This document shows positions 52,682-60,243 of a stretch of DNA of 64,000 bases, one piece after another (the stretch's first letter is position 1; every line of letters begins with the position of its first letter). The position numbers and the translations under genes are program-made. Below the pieces are notes generated by a model, which saw nothing but the letters and a program-made list of their open reading frames with translations, was not told the origin of the DNA and searched no databases. Location of the stretch: contig NZ_LMCP01000023.1 in NCBI RefSeq assembly GCF_001425625.1, forward strand, positions 272,494 to 336,493. The letters are read 5' to 3'. The DNA comes from Mesorhizobium sp. Root102. Lineage in GTDB: Bacteria; Pseudomonadota; Alphaproteobacteria; Rhizobiales; Rhizobiaceae.

Positions 52682-54612
52682 GCTGGGCTCCCGCTGTGCT
52701 GGAGCTGCCGTAGCCAGAGCGACAGCGAGGCCGAGCGCCAGACATACTGGACATCCAGGGGTGCTGCCTGATCGGGCTGGCGCAGCAGCCGCGCATAGGC
52801 AGCACTCACCTGAGGCAGATTGACGTAGGGCGCGATGCGGCTCGCATCCGAGACCAGCAGCTGTTCGAGGAGGTCGCGATGGTTGCGCAGCATGCCGTTG
52901 ACGAGATTTGCGGTGAAATCGATCTTGTCGCGCCGCCACTGCACCGCCGCAGGCAGAACGTCTTGCATGGCGCGGCGCAGCACATAGCGGCCAAAGCCGT
53001 GGCCCAGCTTCTCCTCACCCGGTAGCGCCAGGCAGAACTCGACCAGCGGCTTGTCCCAGAAGGGGTAGCGTGGCTCGACGCCGAAATTGGCCGCGGCCTT
53101 GTCGAGAACCTCGAAAGCATGCGGGACATATCCGTTTGACAGGATCCAGCGATGGCTCAAGGCGTCGCTGGCCTGGACGCCGGGCGGCATGTAGCCGGCC
53201 CGATGGAACCGGTCGACCAGCTCGGTGCGCCTGGCCAGGTCCGGATTGATCAGGTCGCGCCAGCTTCGGCCGCGCGGCGCTTGCGTCGGCTTGCGGACCT
53301 TGTTCAGGGCACGGTTGGCCAGATGTCTCAGCCTGGCGATGCGCCAGGCCGGCCCGTAGAGGGTCAGGAACTGGAAATACAGGCCAAGCGTGCTGTCGCC
53401 ATAGGTGTTGGAGGCGCTGCGCACCTCGCGCCACAGATCCATCCATCTGCCGGCATTGGCAAGCTCGTGCAGATGGCCGTGGCCTTGGGAAACGACCTCG
53501 TCGCCGCCATGGCCGTCCAGCAGCACCTTGATGCCCTTGGCGCCGGCCGTCCGGTAGATGCCGCGGGTGAGCGTCAGGCCCGGTGCCAGGAACGTTCCGT
53601 GCTGTTCTTCCAGCACACGTTCGAATTCGGCGAATGGCGCATAGTTGCCCACCGGTATCAGCGTCGGGTCAAACTGCTGCTGGTCGAGGACGGCATCGAT
53701 GAAGGGCCGCTCATCCATCGACGAGCCCTTCTCGAAAATCAGCGAGAAGGTGGGCAGCTTCGGTCTGCGTGCGGCGGCATTCTGCAGGCCGGCGACACAG
53801 GCGATCGACGAGGAATCGAGGCCGCCGCTCAGCATCGCGCCGACCGACGAGGTCCCCCGCATGCGGTTGCGCACCGATTGCGAGAACAGGTGGGCGAATT
53901 CCTCCGATGCATCCGACCGCAAGGGCCGCGCCGACGGCTCGATCTGCCAGTAGCGGCGCAGCATCACCTGTTGCGCGGTGACGGTGAGGCTGTGGCGGGC
54001 CGGCAGGCTGAATACATCGCTGTAGGGAGTGGACTGCGGGTCATCGGGAAGCCCGGCCAGAAAACCGGAGATCTGGTGCTCGCTGGCGCGCGCCCCGACC
54101 CCCTCGACGCCTAGGATCGGCCCGATCTCGGACGCAAAGACAAACCGTCGGTCCGCCGCGTGGTAGTAGAACGGCTTGACGCCGAAATGATCGCGCGCGC
54201 AAAACAGCGATTGCCGCTCGCCGTCCCAGATGGCGAAGGCGAAGTCGCCTTGCAGATGCTCCGTGCAGGCTTCGCCCCAGCGCAGATAGGCCCGCATCAG
54301 CACGATCGCGTCTGCGACCGACGGGTCGCGGATGCCGAGCCTGGCCAGCAGTTCCTCGCGGTTGTCCAGCCGGCAATCGGCGGTGATGGCGAGCCTGCCG
54401 CCAGCGATCGTCAGCGGACCGGGCCCGGCTTCATCCGTGGTGTTGAGCCAGGCGTGGCCAAGCGCGATGTTGGCGTCCAGCCACCACGAACTGCCGTCAG
54501 GGCCGCGATGTCGCATGCGGGTCAGCATCTGCTGGATGTCGGCCGTCGCAACCGCCGGTGGGTGTCCCAGTGGATGTCCTTGTCGCAGCAGAATTCCGGC
54601 GACGCCGCTCAT
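52678..54612 (-). CDS. Lasso peptide macrocyclase (asparagine synthetase-like, C protein)
   Basis: This 644-residue homologue of AsnB-type enzymes has an N-terminal glutaminase-like domain (RMRHRGPDGSSWWLD, FCARDHFGVKPFYY) and a C-terminal ATP-dependent synthetase domain with the PP-loop motif MLSGGLDSSSIA (residues about 260-271) and LDGHGGDEVVSQG. It would adenylate the Asp9 side chain and join it to the core's amino terminus. The nucleophile Cys2 of true glutamine-dependent synthetases is Ser here (MSGVAGILL), in line with a cyclase that uses no glutamine. It overlaps both B2 and kinase genes by 4 bp. Confidence 0.9.
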   Translation of the reverse strand: MSGVAGILLRQGHPLGHPPAVATADIQQMLTRMRHRGPDGSSWWLDANIALGHAWLNTTDEAGPGPLTIAGGRLAITADCRLDNREELLARLGIRDPSVADAIVLMRAYLRWGEACTEHLQGDFAFAIWDGERQSLFCARDHFGVKPFYYHAADRRFVFASEIGPILGVEGVGARASEHQISGFLAGLPDDPQSTPYSDVFSLPARHSLTVTAQQVMLRRYWQIEPSARPLRSDASEEFAHLFSQSVRNRMRGTSSVGAMLSGGLDSSSIACVAGLQNAAARRPKLPTFSLIFEKGSSMDERPFIDAVLDQQQFDPTLIPVGNYAPFAEFERVLEEQHGTFLAPGLTLTRGIYRTAGAKGIKVLLDGHGGDEVVSQGHGHLHELANAGRWMDLWREVRSASNTYGDSTLGLYFQFLTLYGPAWRIARLRHLANRALNKVRKPTQAPRGRSWRDLINPDLARRTELVDRFHRAGYMPPGVQASDALSHRWILSNGYVPHAFEVLDKAAANFGVEPRYPFWDKPLVEFCLALPGEEKLGHGFGRYVLRRAMQDVLPAAVQWRRDKIDFTANLVNGMLRNHRDLLEQLLVSDASRIAPYVNLPQVSAAYARLLRQPDQAAPLDVQYVWRSASLSLWLRQLQHSGSPA

Positions 54613-55127
54613 CGGCTGCCGTGATCGACGAGATGCGCGAAACCGTCGATCGATCCGCCAAGCACGATATGGTTGTCGCTGACCAGCCAGGCATGTGCTT
54701 TCAGTTGCTCGCCCGTGCCGCGTTCGATGCCTATGCGTATCCTCGATTCATTGCCCTGGCGGGCGAGAATGTATTGACCCGAAAGCGCCTGGGTCAGGCA
54801 CGTGGCACAAGGGACGAAACGGGCCGCGGCGGCAACGCCCCAGGCGACACGCCGCAGTTCGCCCATCGAGGCGCATCGATGCGCGTCGAACCGCGTCACC
54901 AGGCTGCGAATGCGGTGGTAGGAGAGCAGCGTCAATCCCAGCCGAACCGCCGCGACCACCAGCAGGCAGCGGCCAAGGAAGATCATTTCCGCGCCGCTCA
55001 GGGAGAAAACCCTGAACAGACTGCGCCGGCTTCCCCGCCGCTTCGTCTGCCTGGGGCTTGTTTCCATCGCGGATTCCCGCCGCAAAACCATGGCCTTGTG
55101 CGGAACCGGCTTAGACAAGTGCCTCAT
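54609..55127 (-). CDS. Lasso peptide leader peptidase (B2, transglutaminase-like)
   Basis: About 172 residues. The C-terminal half is the Transglut_core3 domain of lasso B2 proteins: catalytic Cys in RFVPCATCLTQALSGQYILA (Cys near 110), His in LKAHAWLVSDN (near 145), and a following Asp. It removes the leader with help from B1. The N-terminal 45 residues are basic and not conserved. The start is uncertain: 55127 has GAGG at 7 bp and overlaps B1 by 17 bp; 55091 and 55067 are alternatives that keep the domain intact. Confidence 0.88.
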   Translation of the reverse strand: MRHLSKPVPHKAMVLRRESAMETSPRQTKRRGSRRSLFRVFSLSGAEMIFLGRCLLVVAAVRLGLTLLSYHRIRSLVTRFDAHRCASMGELRRVAWGVAAAARFVPCATCLTQALSGQYILARQGNESRIRIGIERGTGEQLKAHAWLVSDNHIVLGGSIDGFAHLVDHGSR

Positions 55128-55425
55128 GATGCAGCCTCGCAAGCCCGTTGTCCGCCAGGCCCTTCAGCAATGCGTCGACATCTGCCTGACAGCGCTCCTG
55201 GTCGACAGTGTAGCGCGCGAGCACGGCGCCGCGGATGTCGGCGATCGACCTGGGTTCCTGGATCAGCTCCCAGATAAAGGCACCGACGCCGTTCAGGCTG
55301 TAGTAGATGTTGGATTTGAGATTCAGCAGCGCCAGGCCATTGCCGAACTCGCAAGCCACGGCATCCTTGGTCGCACTCACCAAATCGTGGTCGGCCAAAT
55401 CGTGGCCGGACAGCTTCCAGTTCAT
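55111..55425 (-). CDS. Lasso peptide recognition element (B1, PqqD-like)
   Basis: This 104-residue PqqD-fold winged helix has DAVACEFGNGLALLNLKSNIYYSLNGVGAFIWELI followed by the helical half YTVDQERCQADVDALLKGLADNGLARL. RREs of this kind bind the precursor leader, especially its YxxPxLxxxG motif, and deliver it to B2. Start 55425 (MNWKLSGHD) has GAGG at 7 bp. It is separated from the precursor gene by 132 bp containing a strong hairpin. Confidence 0.92.
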   Translation of the reverse strand: MNWKLSGHDLADHDLVSATKDAVACEFGNGLALLNLKSNIYYSLNGVGAFIWELIQEPRSIADIRGAVLARYTVDQERCQADVDALLKGLADNGLARLHHEALV

Positions 55426-55475
55426 CCCAAAACCTCGCTTACGATGCGCACGGGCAGTTCCAGGCAATGAAAATG

Positions 55476-55500
55476 GAGTCGGAGGCTTTGCCCCCGACTC
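55476..55500 (-). terminator. Hairpin between lasso precursor and B1 (attenuator)
   Basis: On the plus strand GAGTCGG-a-GGC-ttt-GCC-c-CCGACTC forms a 10-bp stem with one A/C mismatch and a TTT loop. On the transcribed minus strand it is followed by CATTTTCATT, a partial U-tract. It falls between gene A and B1, where other lasso operons have a hairpin that raises precursor mRNA relative to enzyme mRNA. On the plus strand it is followed by CTTATTTTTTT, so it may terminate in both directions. Confidence 0.7.
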
Positions 55501-55557
55501 TCTTATTTTTTTGGATCCAGAGTCCCAACGTCGTCACTCCGGAAAACTGCGATAGGT

Positions 55558-55710
55558 TCAGGAGAACGTCAGGTCGCCGATCGGCGTGTGCGCGGGAAAC
55601 GATGCGTCGATCGCCGTGTTGCCGCCGCCGCCCTGGGTGATGGTTTCAATCGAACCATGCACCGTCAGACTTGGCGTTTCGTATTCATGCTTTTCAACAT
55701 TCTGTTCCAT
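55558..55710 (-). CDS. Lasso peptide precursor (A)
   Basis: This 50-residue peptide was read directly from the minus strand; the ATG at 55710 follows CGGAGAG. The leader (26 aa) is MEQNVEKHEYETPSLTVHG then SIETITQ. It contains the Y-x2-P-x-L-x3-G recognition motif and Thr at position -2 before the cut. The predicted core (24 aa) begins GGGGNTAID and continues ASFPAHTPIGDLTFS. Gly1 and Asp9 can form a nine-residue macrolactam ring, leaving a 15-residue loop-tail. The C-terminal Ser matches paeninodin-type substrates of lasso kinases. I do not recognise the core from a described lasso peptide, but no search was run. Confidence 0.9.
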   Translation of the reverse strand: MEQNVEKHEYETPSLTVHGSIETITQGGGGNTAIDASFPAHTPIGDLTFS

Positions 55711-56227
55711 TTTACTCTCCGATAAGGACTGGAAGCGGCCTGTCGAGTGCCGTCAGCACGTACATGCTGCAGTGCAATAGCTGCATGGCAGCATGTATGA
55801 GTCAAGCCTGATTTACCAAGCGTTAATCAATTACGGGTTGCGGGCGTCACCATATGTGTGAGCCATGCCTAAAACCTGACTTCTTTCGATCTGATTCCTT
55901 GGGCACAACGGTCATGGCGACGTCGATTCCTTAAGAATTTGATTTTGCTTGCATAATGTTCTATTAGGCGACTCTTTTTTAGGCGTTACTAATGCGGAGA
56001 GTCTTATTTGGCAAACCTTGCTTAGGATGGATTGAAGACGCGTTGGTGGGGGATGTTTCAACTGCGTTTTTCACTACCTCTCAGCCGATGTCGATAAACG
56101 CGATGGTTGTAGAATTGAGCCCTGCAGAAGGAAAGGCTTTACGGCATCGAGGTTTTTGGTGATGCTTGCTTCGCAGTTGCAGCATAAGCATCGCGCAAAC
56201 CGCTTTCTTTGGGAGACTGTGCGCTAA
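55711..56227. other. Divergent promoter region of lasso operon and nucleotidyltransferase gene
   Basis: About 517 bp, AT-richer than its flanks, without a supported gene. It contains the inverted repeat at 55761-55797 and the EPS-type palindrome at 55765-55779, both near the lasso start. The stretch 55800-56160 has only AT-rich sequence in which I can assign no promoter with confidence. Confidence 0.5.
55761..55797. promoter_or_regulatory. Long inverted repeat upstream of lasso precursor
   Basis: TACATGCTGC and GCAGCATGTA are perfect 10-bp arms with a 17-bp spacer, beginning 51 bp upstream of the precursor start. The left arm overlaps the EPS-type palindrome TGCTGC-AGT-GCAATA (55765-55779). 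It is either a regulator site with CTGC/GCAG half-sites or a stem in the 5' leader of the precursor mRNA. Confidence 0.55.
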
Positions 56228-57358
56228 GTGGCCTTGCCGGATGGTTCATACGAACGGTTGCGCACCGCCGACTGTGCCGGCGAGGTGGCCTATGTGCAGG
56301 CTTGCCTGCGGTTGTATTTCGCCGGGCCGCGCGCCACCGCGGGCGACGTGTCGATGCCTGGCCTTGGCGGTGCCAACGTTGCCGACATTACCAGGCTGAA
56401 CAAGGTCGCGACCTTTGTCCTCAAGGTTCTGTCGCGCGCACCCGCACAGGAAAGGCCGCCGGAGCTTTTCCAGTGGCTCGAAACCTACCGCAGGAGAACA
56501 GTTTCGATGAACGCGTCCTGCATCATGGATTCGATGGCGATCCATGACGTGCTGCGTGCCAGCCTCATCGATTTCGTCTTTCTGAAGGGTCCGTTCCAGC
56601 AGCAGTTGCTCTATGACGACCACTTCATGAAGCCCTCGGGCGATGTCGACATCCTGGTTTCGCCGGCCGAGTTTTTCAGGGCGCGTGATGCGCTTCGCAC
56701 AATCGGCTACGAGGTATCGGGCAAGTCGCGCTCCGTCTGGTGGGTCCGCTTCCTCGGTGAACAGCATATGACCCGCGGCGACGGGCCGAGGCCGTCCACG
56801 GTCGATCTTCACTACCGCCTCCAGCAGCCCGGCTCACCGAGCCCGCGTGACGCGGACGGGTTTCTCCGGCGCAAACGGCAGGTCGAAATCGCCGGCGGGG
56901 TAGTGCCGTTCACCTCGATCGCAGACACTTTGCTTTTGTCCTGCATCAGTGTCGCCAAGGCGCTTTTCAACCGGGAACCCTGTGCGGGCTACGTCTGCGA
57001 TATCAGAGCCAGCGCCAGCCGCCTCGACGAGATGGATCAGCAGCGTGTGCTTGATGCCGCAGCCGCGCAGGGCCTGGATGACACGCTGCTGCTTGGCCTG
57101 CGCACCGCCGATGTGCTACTTGGCGGCGCCGGCACGCTGCTGTCGCAGCGCGCGACCCGGATCCTGTCGCGCATCGGCAACGAGGATCTGCTCAGCATGG
57201 TCATAGCGCCGTGGCTGCCGTCGCTGCGCTGGCCGCAGCGGCGAACGGTGCTGTGGGAACTGTGCGGCCGCGCGCCGGTCCGCTATCTGGCCGAAGCCGG
57301 CTGGGCGGCGTCCGCCGACATCAGCCGCCGCATCTTTGAACGGCCAGGCAATCGCTGA
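56228..57358 (+). CDS. Nucleotidyltransferase-fold protein (NTP_transf_5-like), lasso-cluster associated
   Basis: This 376-residue protein resembles the uncharacterised nucleotidyltransferase family PF14907. The MNT-like motif is FVFLKGPFQQQLLYDD then KPSGDVDILVSP (DxD metal ligands), and later PSTVDLHYRLQQP supplies another Asp. Members occur next to PqqD/HPr-kinase-like and lasso genes and are proposed to modify a product or partner. Start GTG at 56228 has GGGAG about 11 bp upstream. It is divergent from the lasso operon across 517 bp. A role in lasso tailoring is hypothesis. Confidence 0.78.
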   Translation: MALPDGSYERLRTADCAGEVAYVQACLRLYFAGPRATAGDVSMPGLGGANVADITRLNKVATFVLKVLSRAPAQERPPELFQWLETYRRRTVSMNASCIMDSMAIHDVLRASLIDFVFLKGPFQQQLLYDDHFMKPSGDVDILVSPAEFFRARDALRTIGYEVSGKSRSVWWVRFLGEQHMTRGDGPRPSTVDLHYRLQQPGSPSPRDADGFLRRKRQVEIAGGVVPFTSIADTLLLSCISVAKALFNREPCAGYVCDIRASASRLDEMDQQRVLDAAAAQGLDDTLLLGLRTADVLLGGAGTLLSQRATRILSRIGNEDLLSMVIAPWLPSLRWPQRRTVLWELCGRAPVRYLAEAGWAASADISRRIFERPGNR

Positions 57359-57453
57359 ATGAAGACAGATTGGGCGCTGATGGCAATTCTATCGGGCGTC
57401 GAACGAGTATGGGGCGAGGGCAAATCGATATCACCGGTACGAGAGGCAAGACC

Positions 57454-58476
57454 ATGTCGATGACGAAATCCGAGGTCTGTGTGATCATCGCGGCAAAAAA
57501 CGCGGCAGCGACAATCGCTGTCGCCATCGCGTCCGCGTTGCGCGAACCGGAAGTGGCGGAGGTCGTCGTCGTCGATGACGCTTCCACCGACGACACAGCT
57601 GATGTCGCGCGATCCGCCGATGACGGCAGCCGGCGGCTCACGGTGATGCGCCTCGACGTCAATCGCGGCCCCTCCTTTGCCCGCAATGCTGCGATCGCCC
57701 GCTCGAAATCGCCGTTCATCAGCATTCTCGATGCCGACGATTTCTTCCTCGAAGGCCGGTTTAGCAGCCTGTTTGCCGGCGCCGATTGGGATTTCGCGGC
57801 CGACAACATCATGCTGATCAGGGATGATGCGACAGGCGATGCGACGAAAATCGTCGCGCCTAAATTTGCCGCCGATCCGGAATTCCTCGATTTCGAGCGC
57901 TTCGTCGAAGGCAACATCTCCAGGCGGAGCGTGCAGAGGGGCGAACTGGGCTTTTTGAAGCCGCTCATCAGCCGTGCCTTCCTCGACCGCCATGGGTTGC
58001 GCTACGACGAGAGCCTGCGGCTGGGCGAGGACTACGAGCTCTACGCCCGCGCAGTCGCCCGCGGGGCGCGGTTCAAGGTCATTCGCTCCTGCGGCTACGG
58101 CGCCATCGTCCGCGCCGATTCGCTGAGCGGCCGCCACAAGACTCAGGACCTGAAGCGTCTGGCCGATGCGGATCTGGCGCTGCTGGCGATCGACAGCCTG
58201 CCGGAAGGCTCGAAAGCGGTGCTGCGGCGGCACGAGCGGCACGTGCGCGACAAGTATCGGCTGCGCAATTTCCTCGACGTCAAGGCCGAGCGGGGCCTGG
58301 CATCGGCCGCGGCTTACGCTTTAGCCAGCCAATCCAACCTCGTTCCCATCGTCCATGGCGTGGCTTCCGACAAGCTCGAGGCGCTGTTTCGCCGTGTCGG
58401 TCTCATGTCCAGGCAAAAGCATGTGCCGCCGCTGCGTTTTCTGATGGCCGGAACCAGCGCGGGCAAGGAACGTTGA
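57454..58476 (+). CDS. Family 2 glycosyltransferase, ExoU/ExoW-like
   Basis: This 340-residue GT-A enzyme has EVCVIIAAKNAAATIAVAIASAL, VVVVDDASTDDTADVA, and the FISILDADDFFLEGRF DXD motif. The second-half LGEDYELYARAVARGARF carries the catalytic-base ED. This pattern is characteristic of ExoU-type succinoglycan glucosyltransferases. Start 57454 is chosen because GAGAGG lies 7 bp upstream. It lies 95 bp after the nucleotidyltransferase-fold gene, re-entering the EPS locus after the lasso island. Confidence 0.88.
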   Translation: MSMTKSEVCVIIAAKNAAATIAVAIASALREPEVAEVVVVDDASTDDTADVARSADDGSRRLTVMRLDVNRGPSFARNAAIARSKSPFISILDADDFFLEGRFSSLFAGADWDFAADNIMLIRDDATGDATKIVAPKFAADPEFLDFERFVEGNISRRSVQRGELGFLKPLISRAFLDRHGLRYDESLRLGEDYELYARAVARGARFKVIRSCGYGAIVRADSLSGRHKTQDLKRLADADLALLAIDSLPEGSKAVLRRHERHVRDKYRLRNFLDVKAERGLASAAAYALASQSNLVPIVHGVASDKLEALFRRVGLMSRQKHVPPLRFLMAGTSAGKER

Positions 58477-58765
58477 GAGCGGTGCCGGGCGCCTGCGGTT
58501 TGTCCGCAGGGGCACATTCATCACGCAAACCATTTCGGCCGGATTTATGAGTTTACGAATTGATGGTTGCCTCGCGGCTCCGACGATGGCAGTCTATGTT
58601 GCGGTGCAGCATATTGGACGACCAGCCGAACTGGCCCCCGATCGGATTGGTCTGATGTCTCTCCTTCAAAGGAGCAGGACAACGCAACACGAGTTTTTTG
58701 AGCCCGGCTGCGGGGATCGGCCAGAAGCCCGGCCCACAAGGCGGCGATGACAGGAATCGGAGTTC
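58477..58765. other. Intergenic region with EPS-type palindrome
   Basis: About 290 bp; a 67-codon frame at 58547-58750 lacks a ribosome site and is not called. The notable element is the palindrome at 58597-58611, upstream of the small coiled-coil gene. Confidence 0.4.
58597..58611. promoter_or_regulatory. EPS-locus palindrome, copy 3
   Basis: TGTTGC-GGT-GCAGCA (flanked by A and T, extending the symmetry) differs from copy 1 only at the centre and one arm position. It lies about 155 bp upstream of 58766. Confidence 0.45.
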
Positions 58766-59161
58766 ATGGCCTCGATATTCGGTTTCAGATCAAGGGAACC
58801 GGCCCGCGACCGGCAGGCCGATGTTTCGCGTCTCGATCGTCTGGCAAAGCTGTTCGAGCAGATCGCGGCCGAGATCGAGGCCGAGAGGGTCGGGCTTGAG
58901 AATCGCTACCGGACGACTTCGACCAACGCCGCCTTCCTGGTCGAAGCGATGGAAAACGGCTCGGCCTCGGACCGTCGGTCATCCGAAGTCAGCGCACTGA
59001 CGACGTCGATCCTGAATTGCGAACGCCGCATCGCGGCGCTGTCGCGCCAGGCCGGCATGATGAAAGAGCTCCGTCATTCGGTGGATATGGTCTTCGACGA
59101 GAATGCCGATTCGGCCGCCACGGCCGAATTCTCCAGGCCGGCAGGCGCCGGCAGAGGTTGA
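58766..59161 (+). CDS. Small coiled-coil protein, unknown function
   Basis: This 131-residue soluble protein is predicted helical with a coiled coil over about 20-62 (LDRLAKLFEQIAAEIEAERVGLENRY) and a second helix at about 75-105. There is no signal peptide or known motif. ATG at 58766 follows GGAG. It sits between an ExoU-like transferase and the exoK-like glucanase, so a role in EPS is possible, but I do not recognise it. Confidence 0.65.
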   Translation: MASIFGFRSREPARDRQADVSRLDRLAKLFEQIAAEIEAERVGLENRYRTTSTNAAFLVEAMENGSASDRRSSEVSALTTSILNCERRIAALSRQAGMMKELRHSVDMVFDENADSAATAEFSRPAGAGRG

Positions 59162-59178
59162 AAATGAAGGCACGGAAC

Positions 59179-59188
59179 TGTTGCAACA
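59179..59188. promoter_or_regulatory. TGTTGCAACA palindrome upstream of exoK-like gene
   Basis: This perfect 10-bp palindrome equals the two arms of the EPS palindrome without the 3-bp spacer. It is 125 bp upstream of the glucanase start. It may be a variant site or chance. Confidence 0.25.
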
Positions 59189-59312
59189 GATTTGATGCGA
59201 GGCAGGAAAAGCAATTCGAGAGGGTCACGGAGGAGGTCAAGGTTGGCCCGTTCAGGAGCGGTTCGAACGTCGACTTTGGGTTGGGGACGCACAGCGCAAA
59301 GGTGAGTTTGGT

Positions 59313-60176
59313 ATGAATTCGAATCCGAGGACTACGTCCACGACTGCAATCGACACATCGCCGTTCACGCACCGGACCGGGCAAGCCGGCCGGCGGCGAC
59401 TGGTTCCGCTCGGTGCGTTGCTGCTAGCCGCCCTTGGCAGTTTCTTGGCAACCCCCTCCTATGCCCAGGACATTCCGACATCGCCGTCCTTTGTCGATGA
59501 TTTCAAAAGCTTCGATCGTGCGCGCTGGTATGTTTCCGACGGCTGGAACAATGGCAGCCATCAGAATTGCACCTGGTCGAAGGGACAGGTCAGCCTGTCG
59601 GACGGCGTGCTGTCGCTCGGCTTCGAGAAGCAGAAGCTGAAAGACCGTGAGTTTGTCTGCGGCGAGATCCAGACCAAGCAGCGCTTCGGCTATGGCACCT
59701 ACGAGGCGCGGCTGAAGACCGACACCGGCTCCGGCCTCAACGCGGCGTTCTTCACGTATATCGGCCCCACCGACAAGCAGCCCTGGGACGAGATCGACTT
59801 CGAGATACTGACCAAGGACACCTCCAAGGTGCAAGTCAACGCCTACATCGCAGGCAAGGGCAAGAACGAGAAACTGGTCGACGTGTCGGGGGGCACCGAG
59901 AAGGCCTTCAACGACTATGCCTTCGTCTGGGAGAAGGACAGCTTGCGCTGGTATCTGAACGGTCAGCTGGTCAACACGATCACCGATCCGGCGAAATTGC
60001 CGACCCATGCGCAGAAGATCTTCTTCAGCTTTTGGGGAAGCGATACGATGAAGGGTTGGATGGGAGCCTTCGCCGATCCGGGCCGCAAGCTCTCGCTGCA
60101 GGTCGAGCGCGTTGCTTTTACGGCGCTCGGCGAACCCTGTCAGTTTCCGGAATCGCTGGCATGTAGCGTAAAGTAG
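59313..60176 (+). CDS. exoK: Secreted family 16 endo-beta-glucanase, ExoK-like
   Basis: This 287-residue protein has a signal segment (about 27-52, RRLVPLGALLLAALGSFLATP then SYAQD). The GH16 core follows: FGYGTYEARLKTDTGSGLNAAFFTYIG and the catalytic motif WDEIDFEILTKD, both Glu residues and the Asp intact. ExoK depolymerises nascent succinoglycan to the low-molecular-weight form (established for S. meliloti). ATG at 59313 has AAAGGTGAG upstream. Confidence 0.93.
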   Translation: MNSNPRTTSTTAIDTSPFTHRTGQAGRRRLVPLGALLLAALGSFLATPSYAQDIPTSPSFVDDFKSFDRARWYVSDGWNNGSHQNCTWSKGQVSLSDGVLSLGFEKQKLKDREFVCGEIQTKQRFGYGTYEARLKTDTGSGLNAAFFTYIGPTDKQPWDEIDFEILTKDTSKVQVNAYIAGKGKNEKLVDVSGGTEKAFNDYAFVWEKDSLRWYLNGQLVNTITDPAKLPTHAQKIFFSFWGSDTMKGWMGAFADPGRKLSLQVERVAFTALGEPCQFPESLACSVK

Positions 60177-60243
60177 TCGGGAAAGTCGATTGGAACTGGC
60201 CGGGCCGAAAGCGGTCCGCTGCCTTGCATGGGAATGAAACCGA

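Noticed and set aside
52678..54612. Plain asparagine synthetase
   Set aside because: Ser replaces Cys2, and it is flanked by PqqD-like, transglutaminase-like and precursor genes.
58547..58750. 67-codon frame upstream of the coiled-coil gene
   Set aside because: No Shine-Dalgarno and no conserved motif; it contains the EPS-type palindrome, suggesting regulatory DNA.
59164..59316. 50-codon frame after the coiled-coil gene
   Set aside because: Overlaps the exoK-like start and has no motif; unlike the lasso precursor, it has no supporting partner genes.
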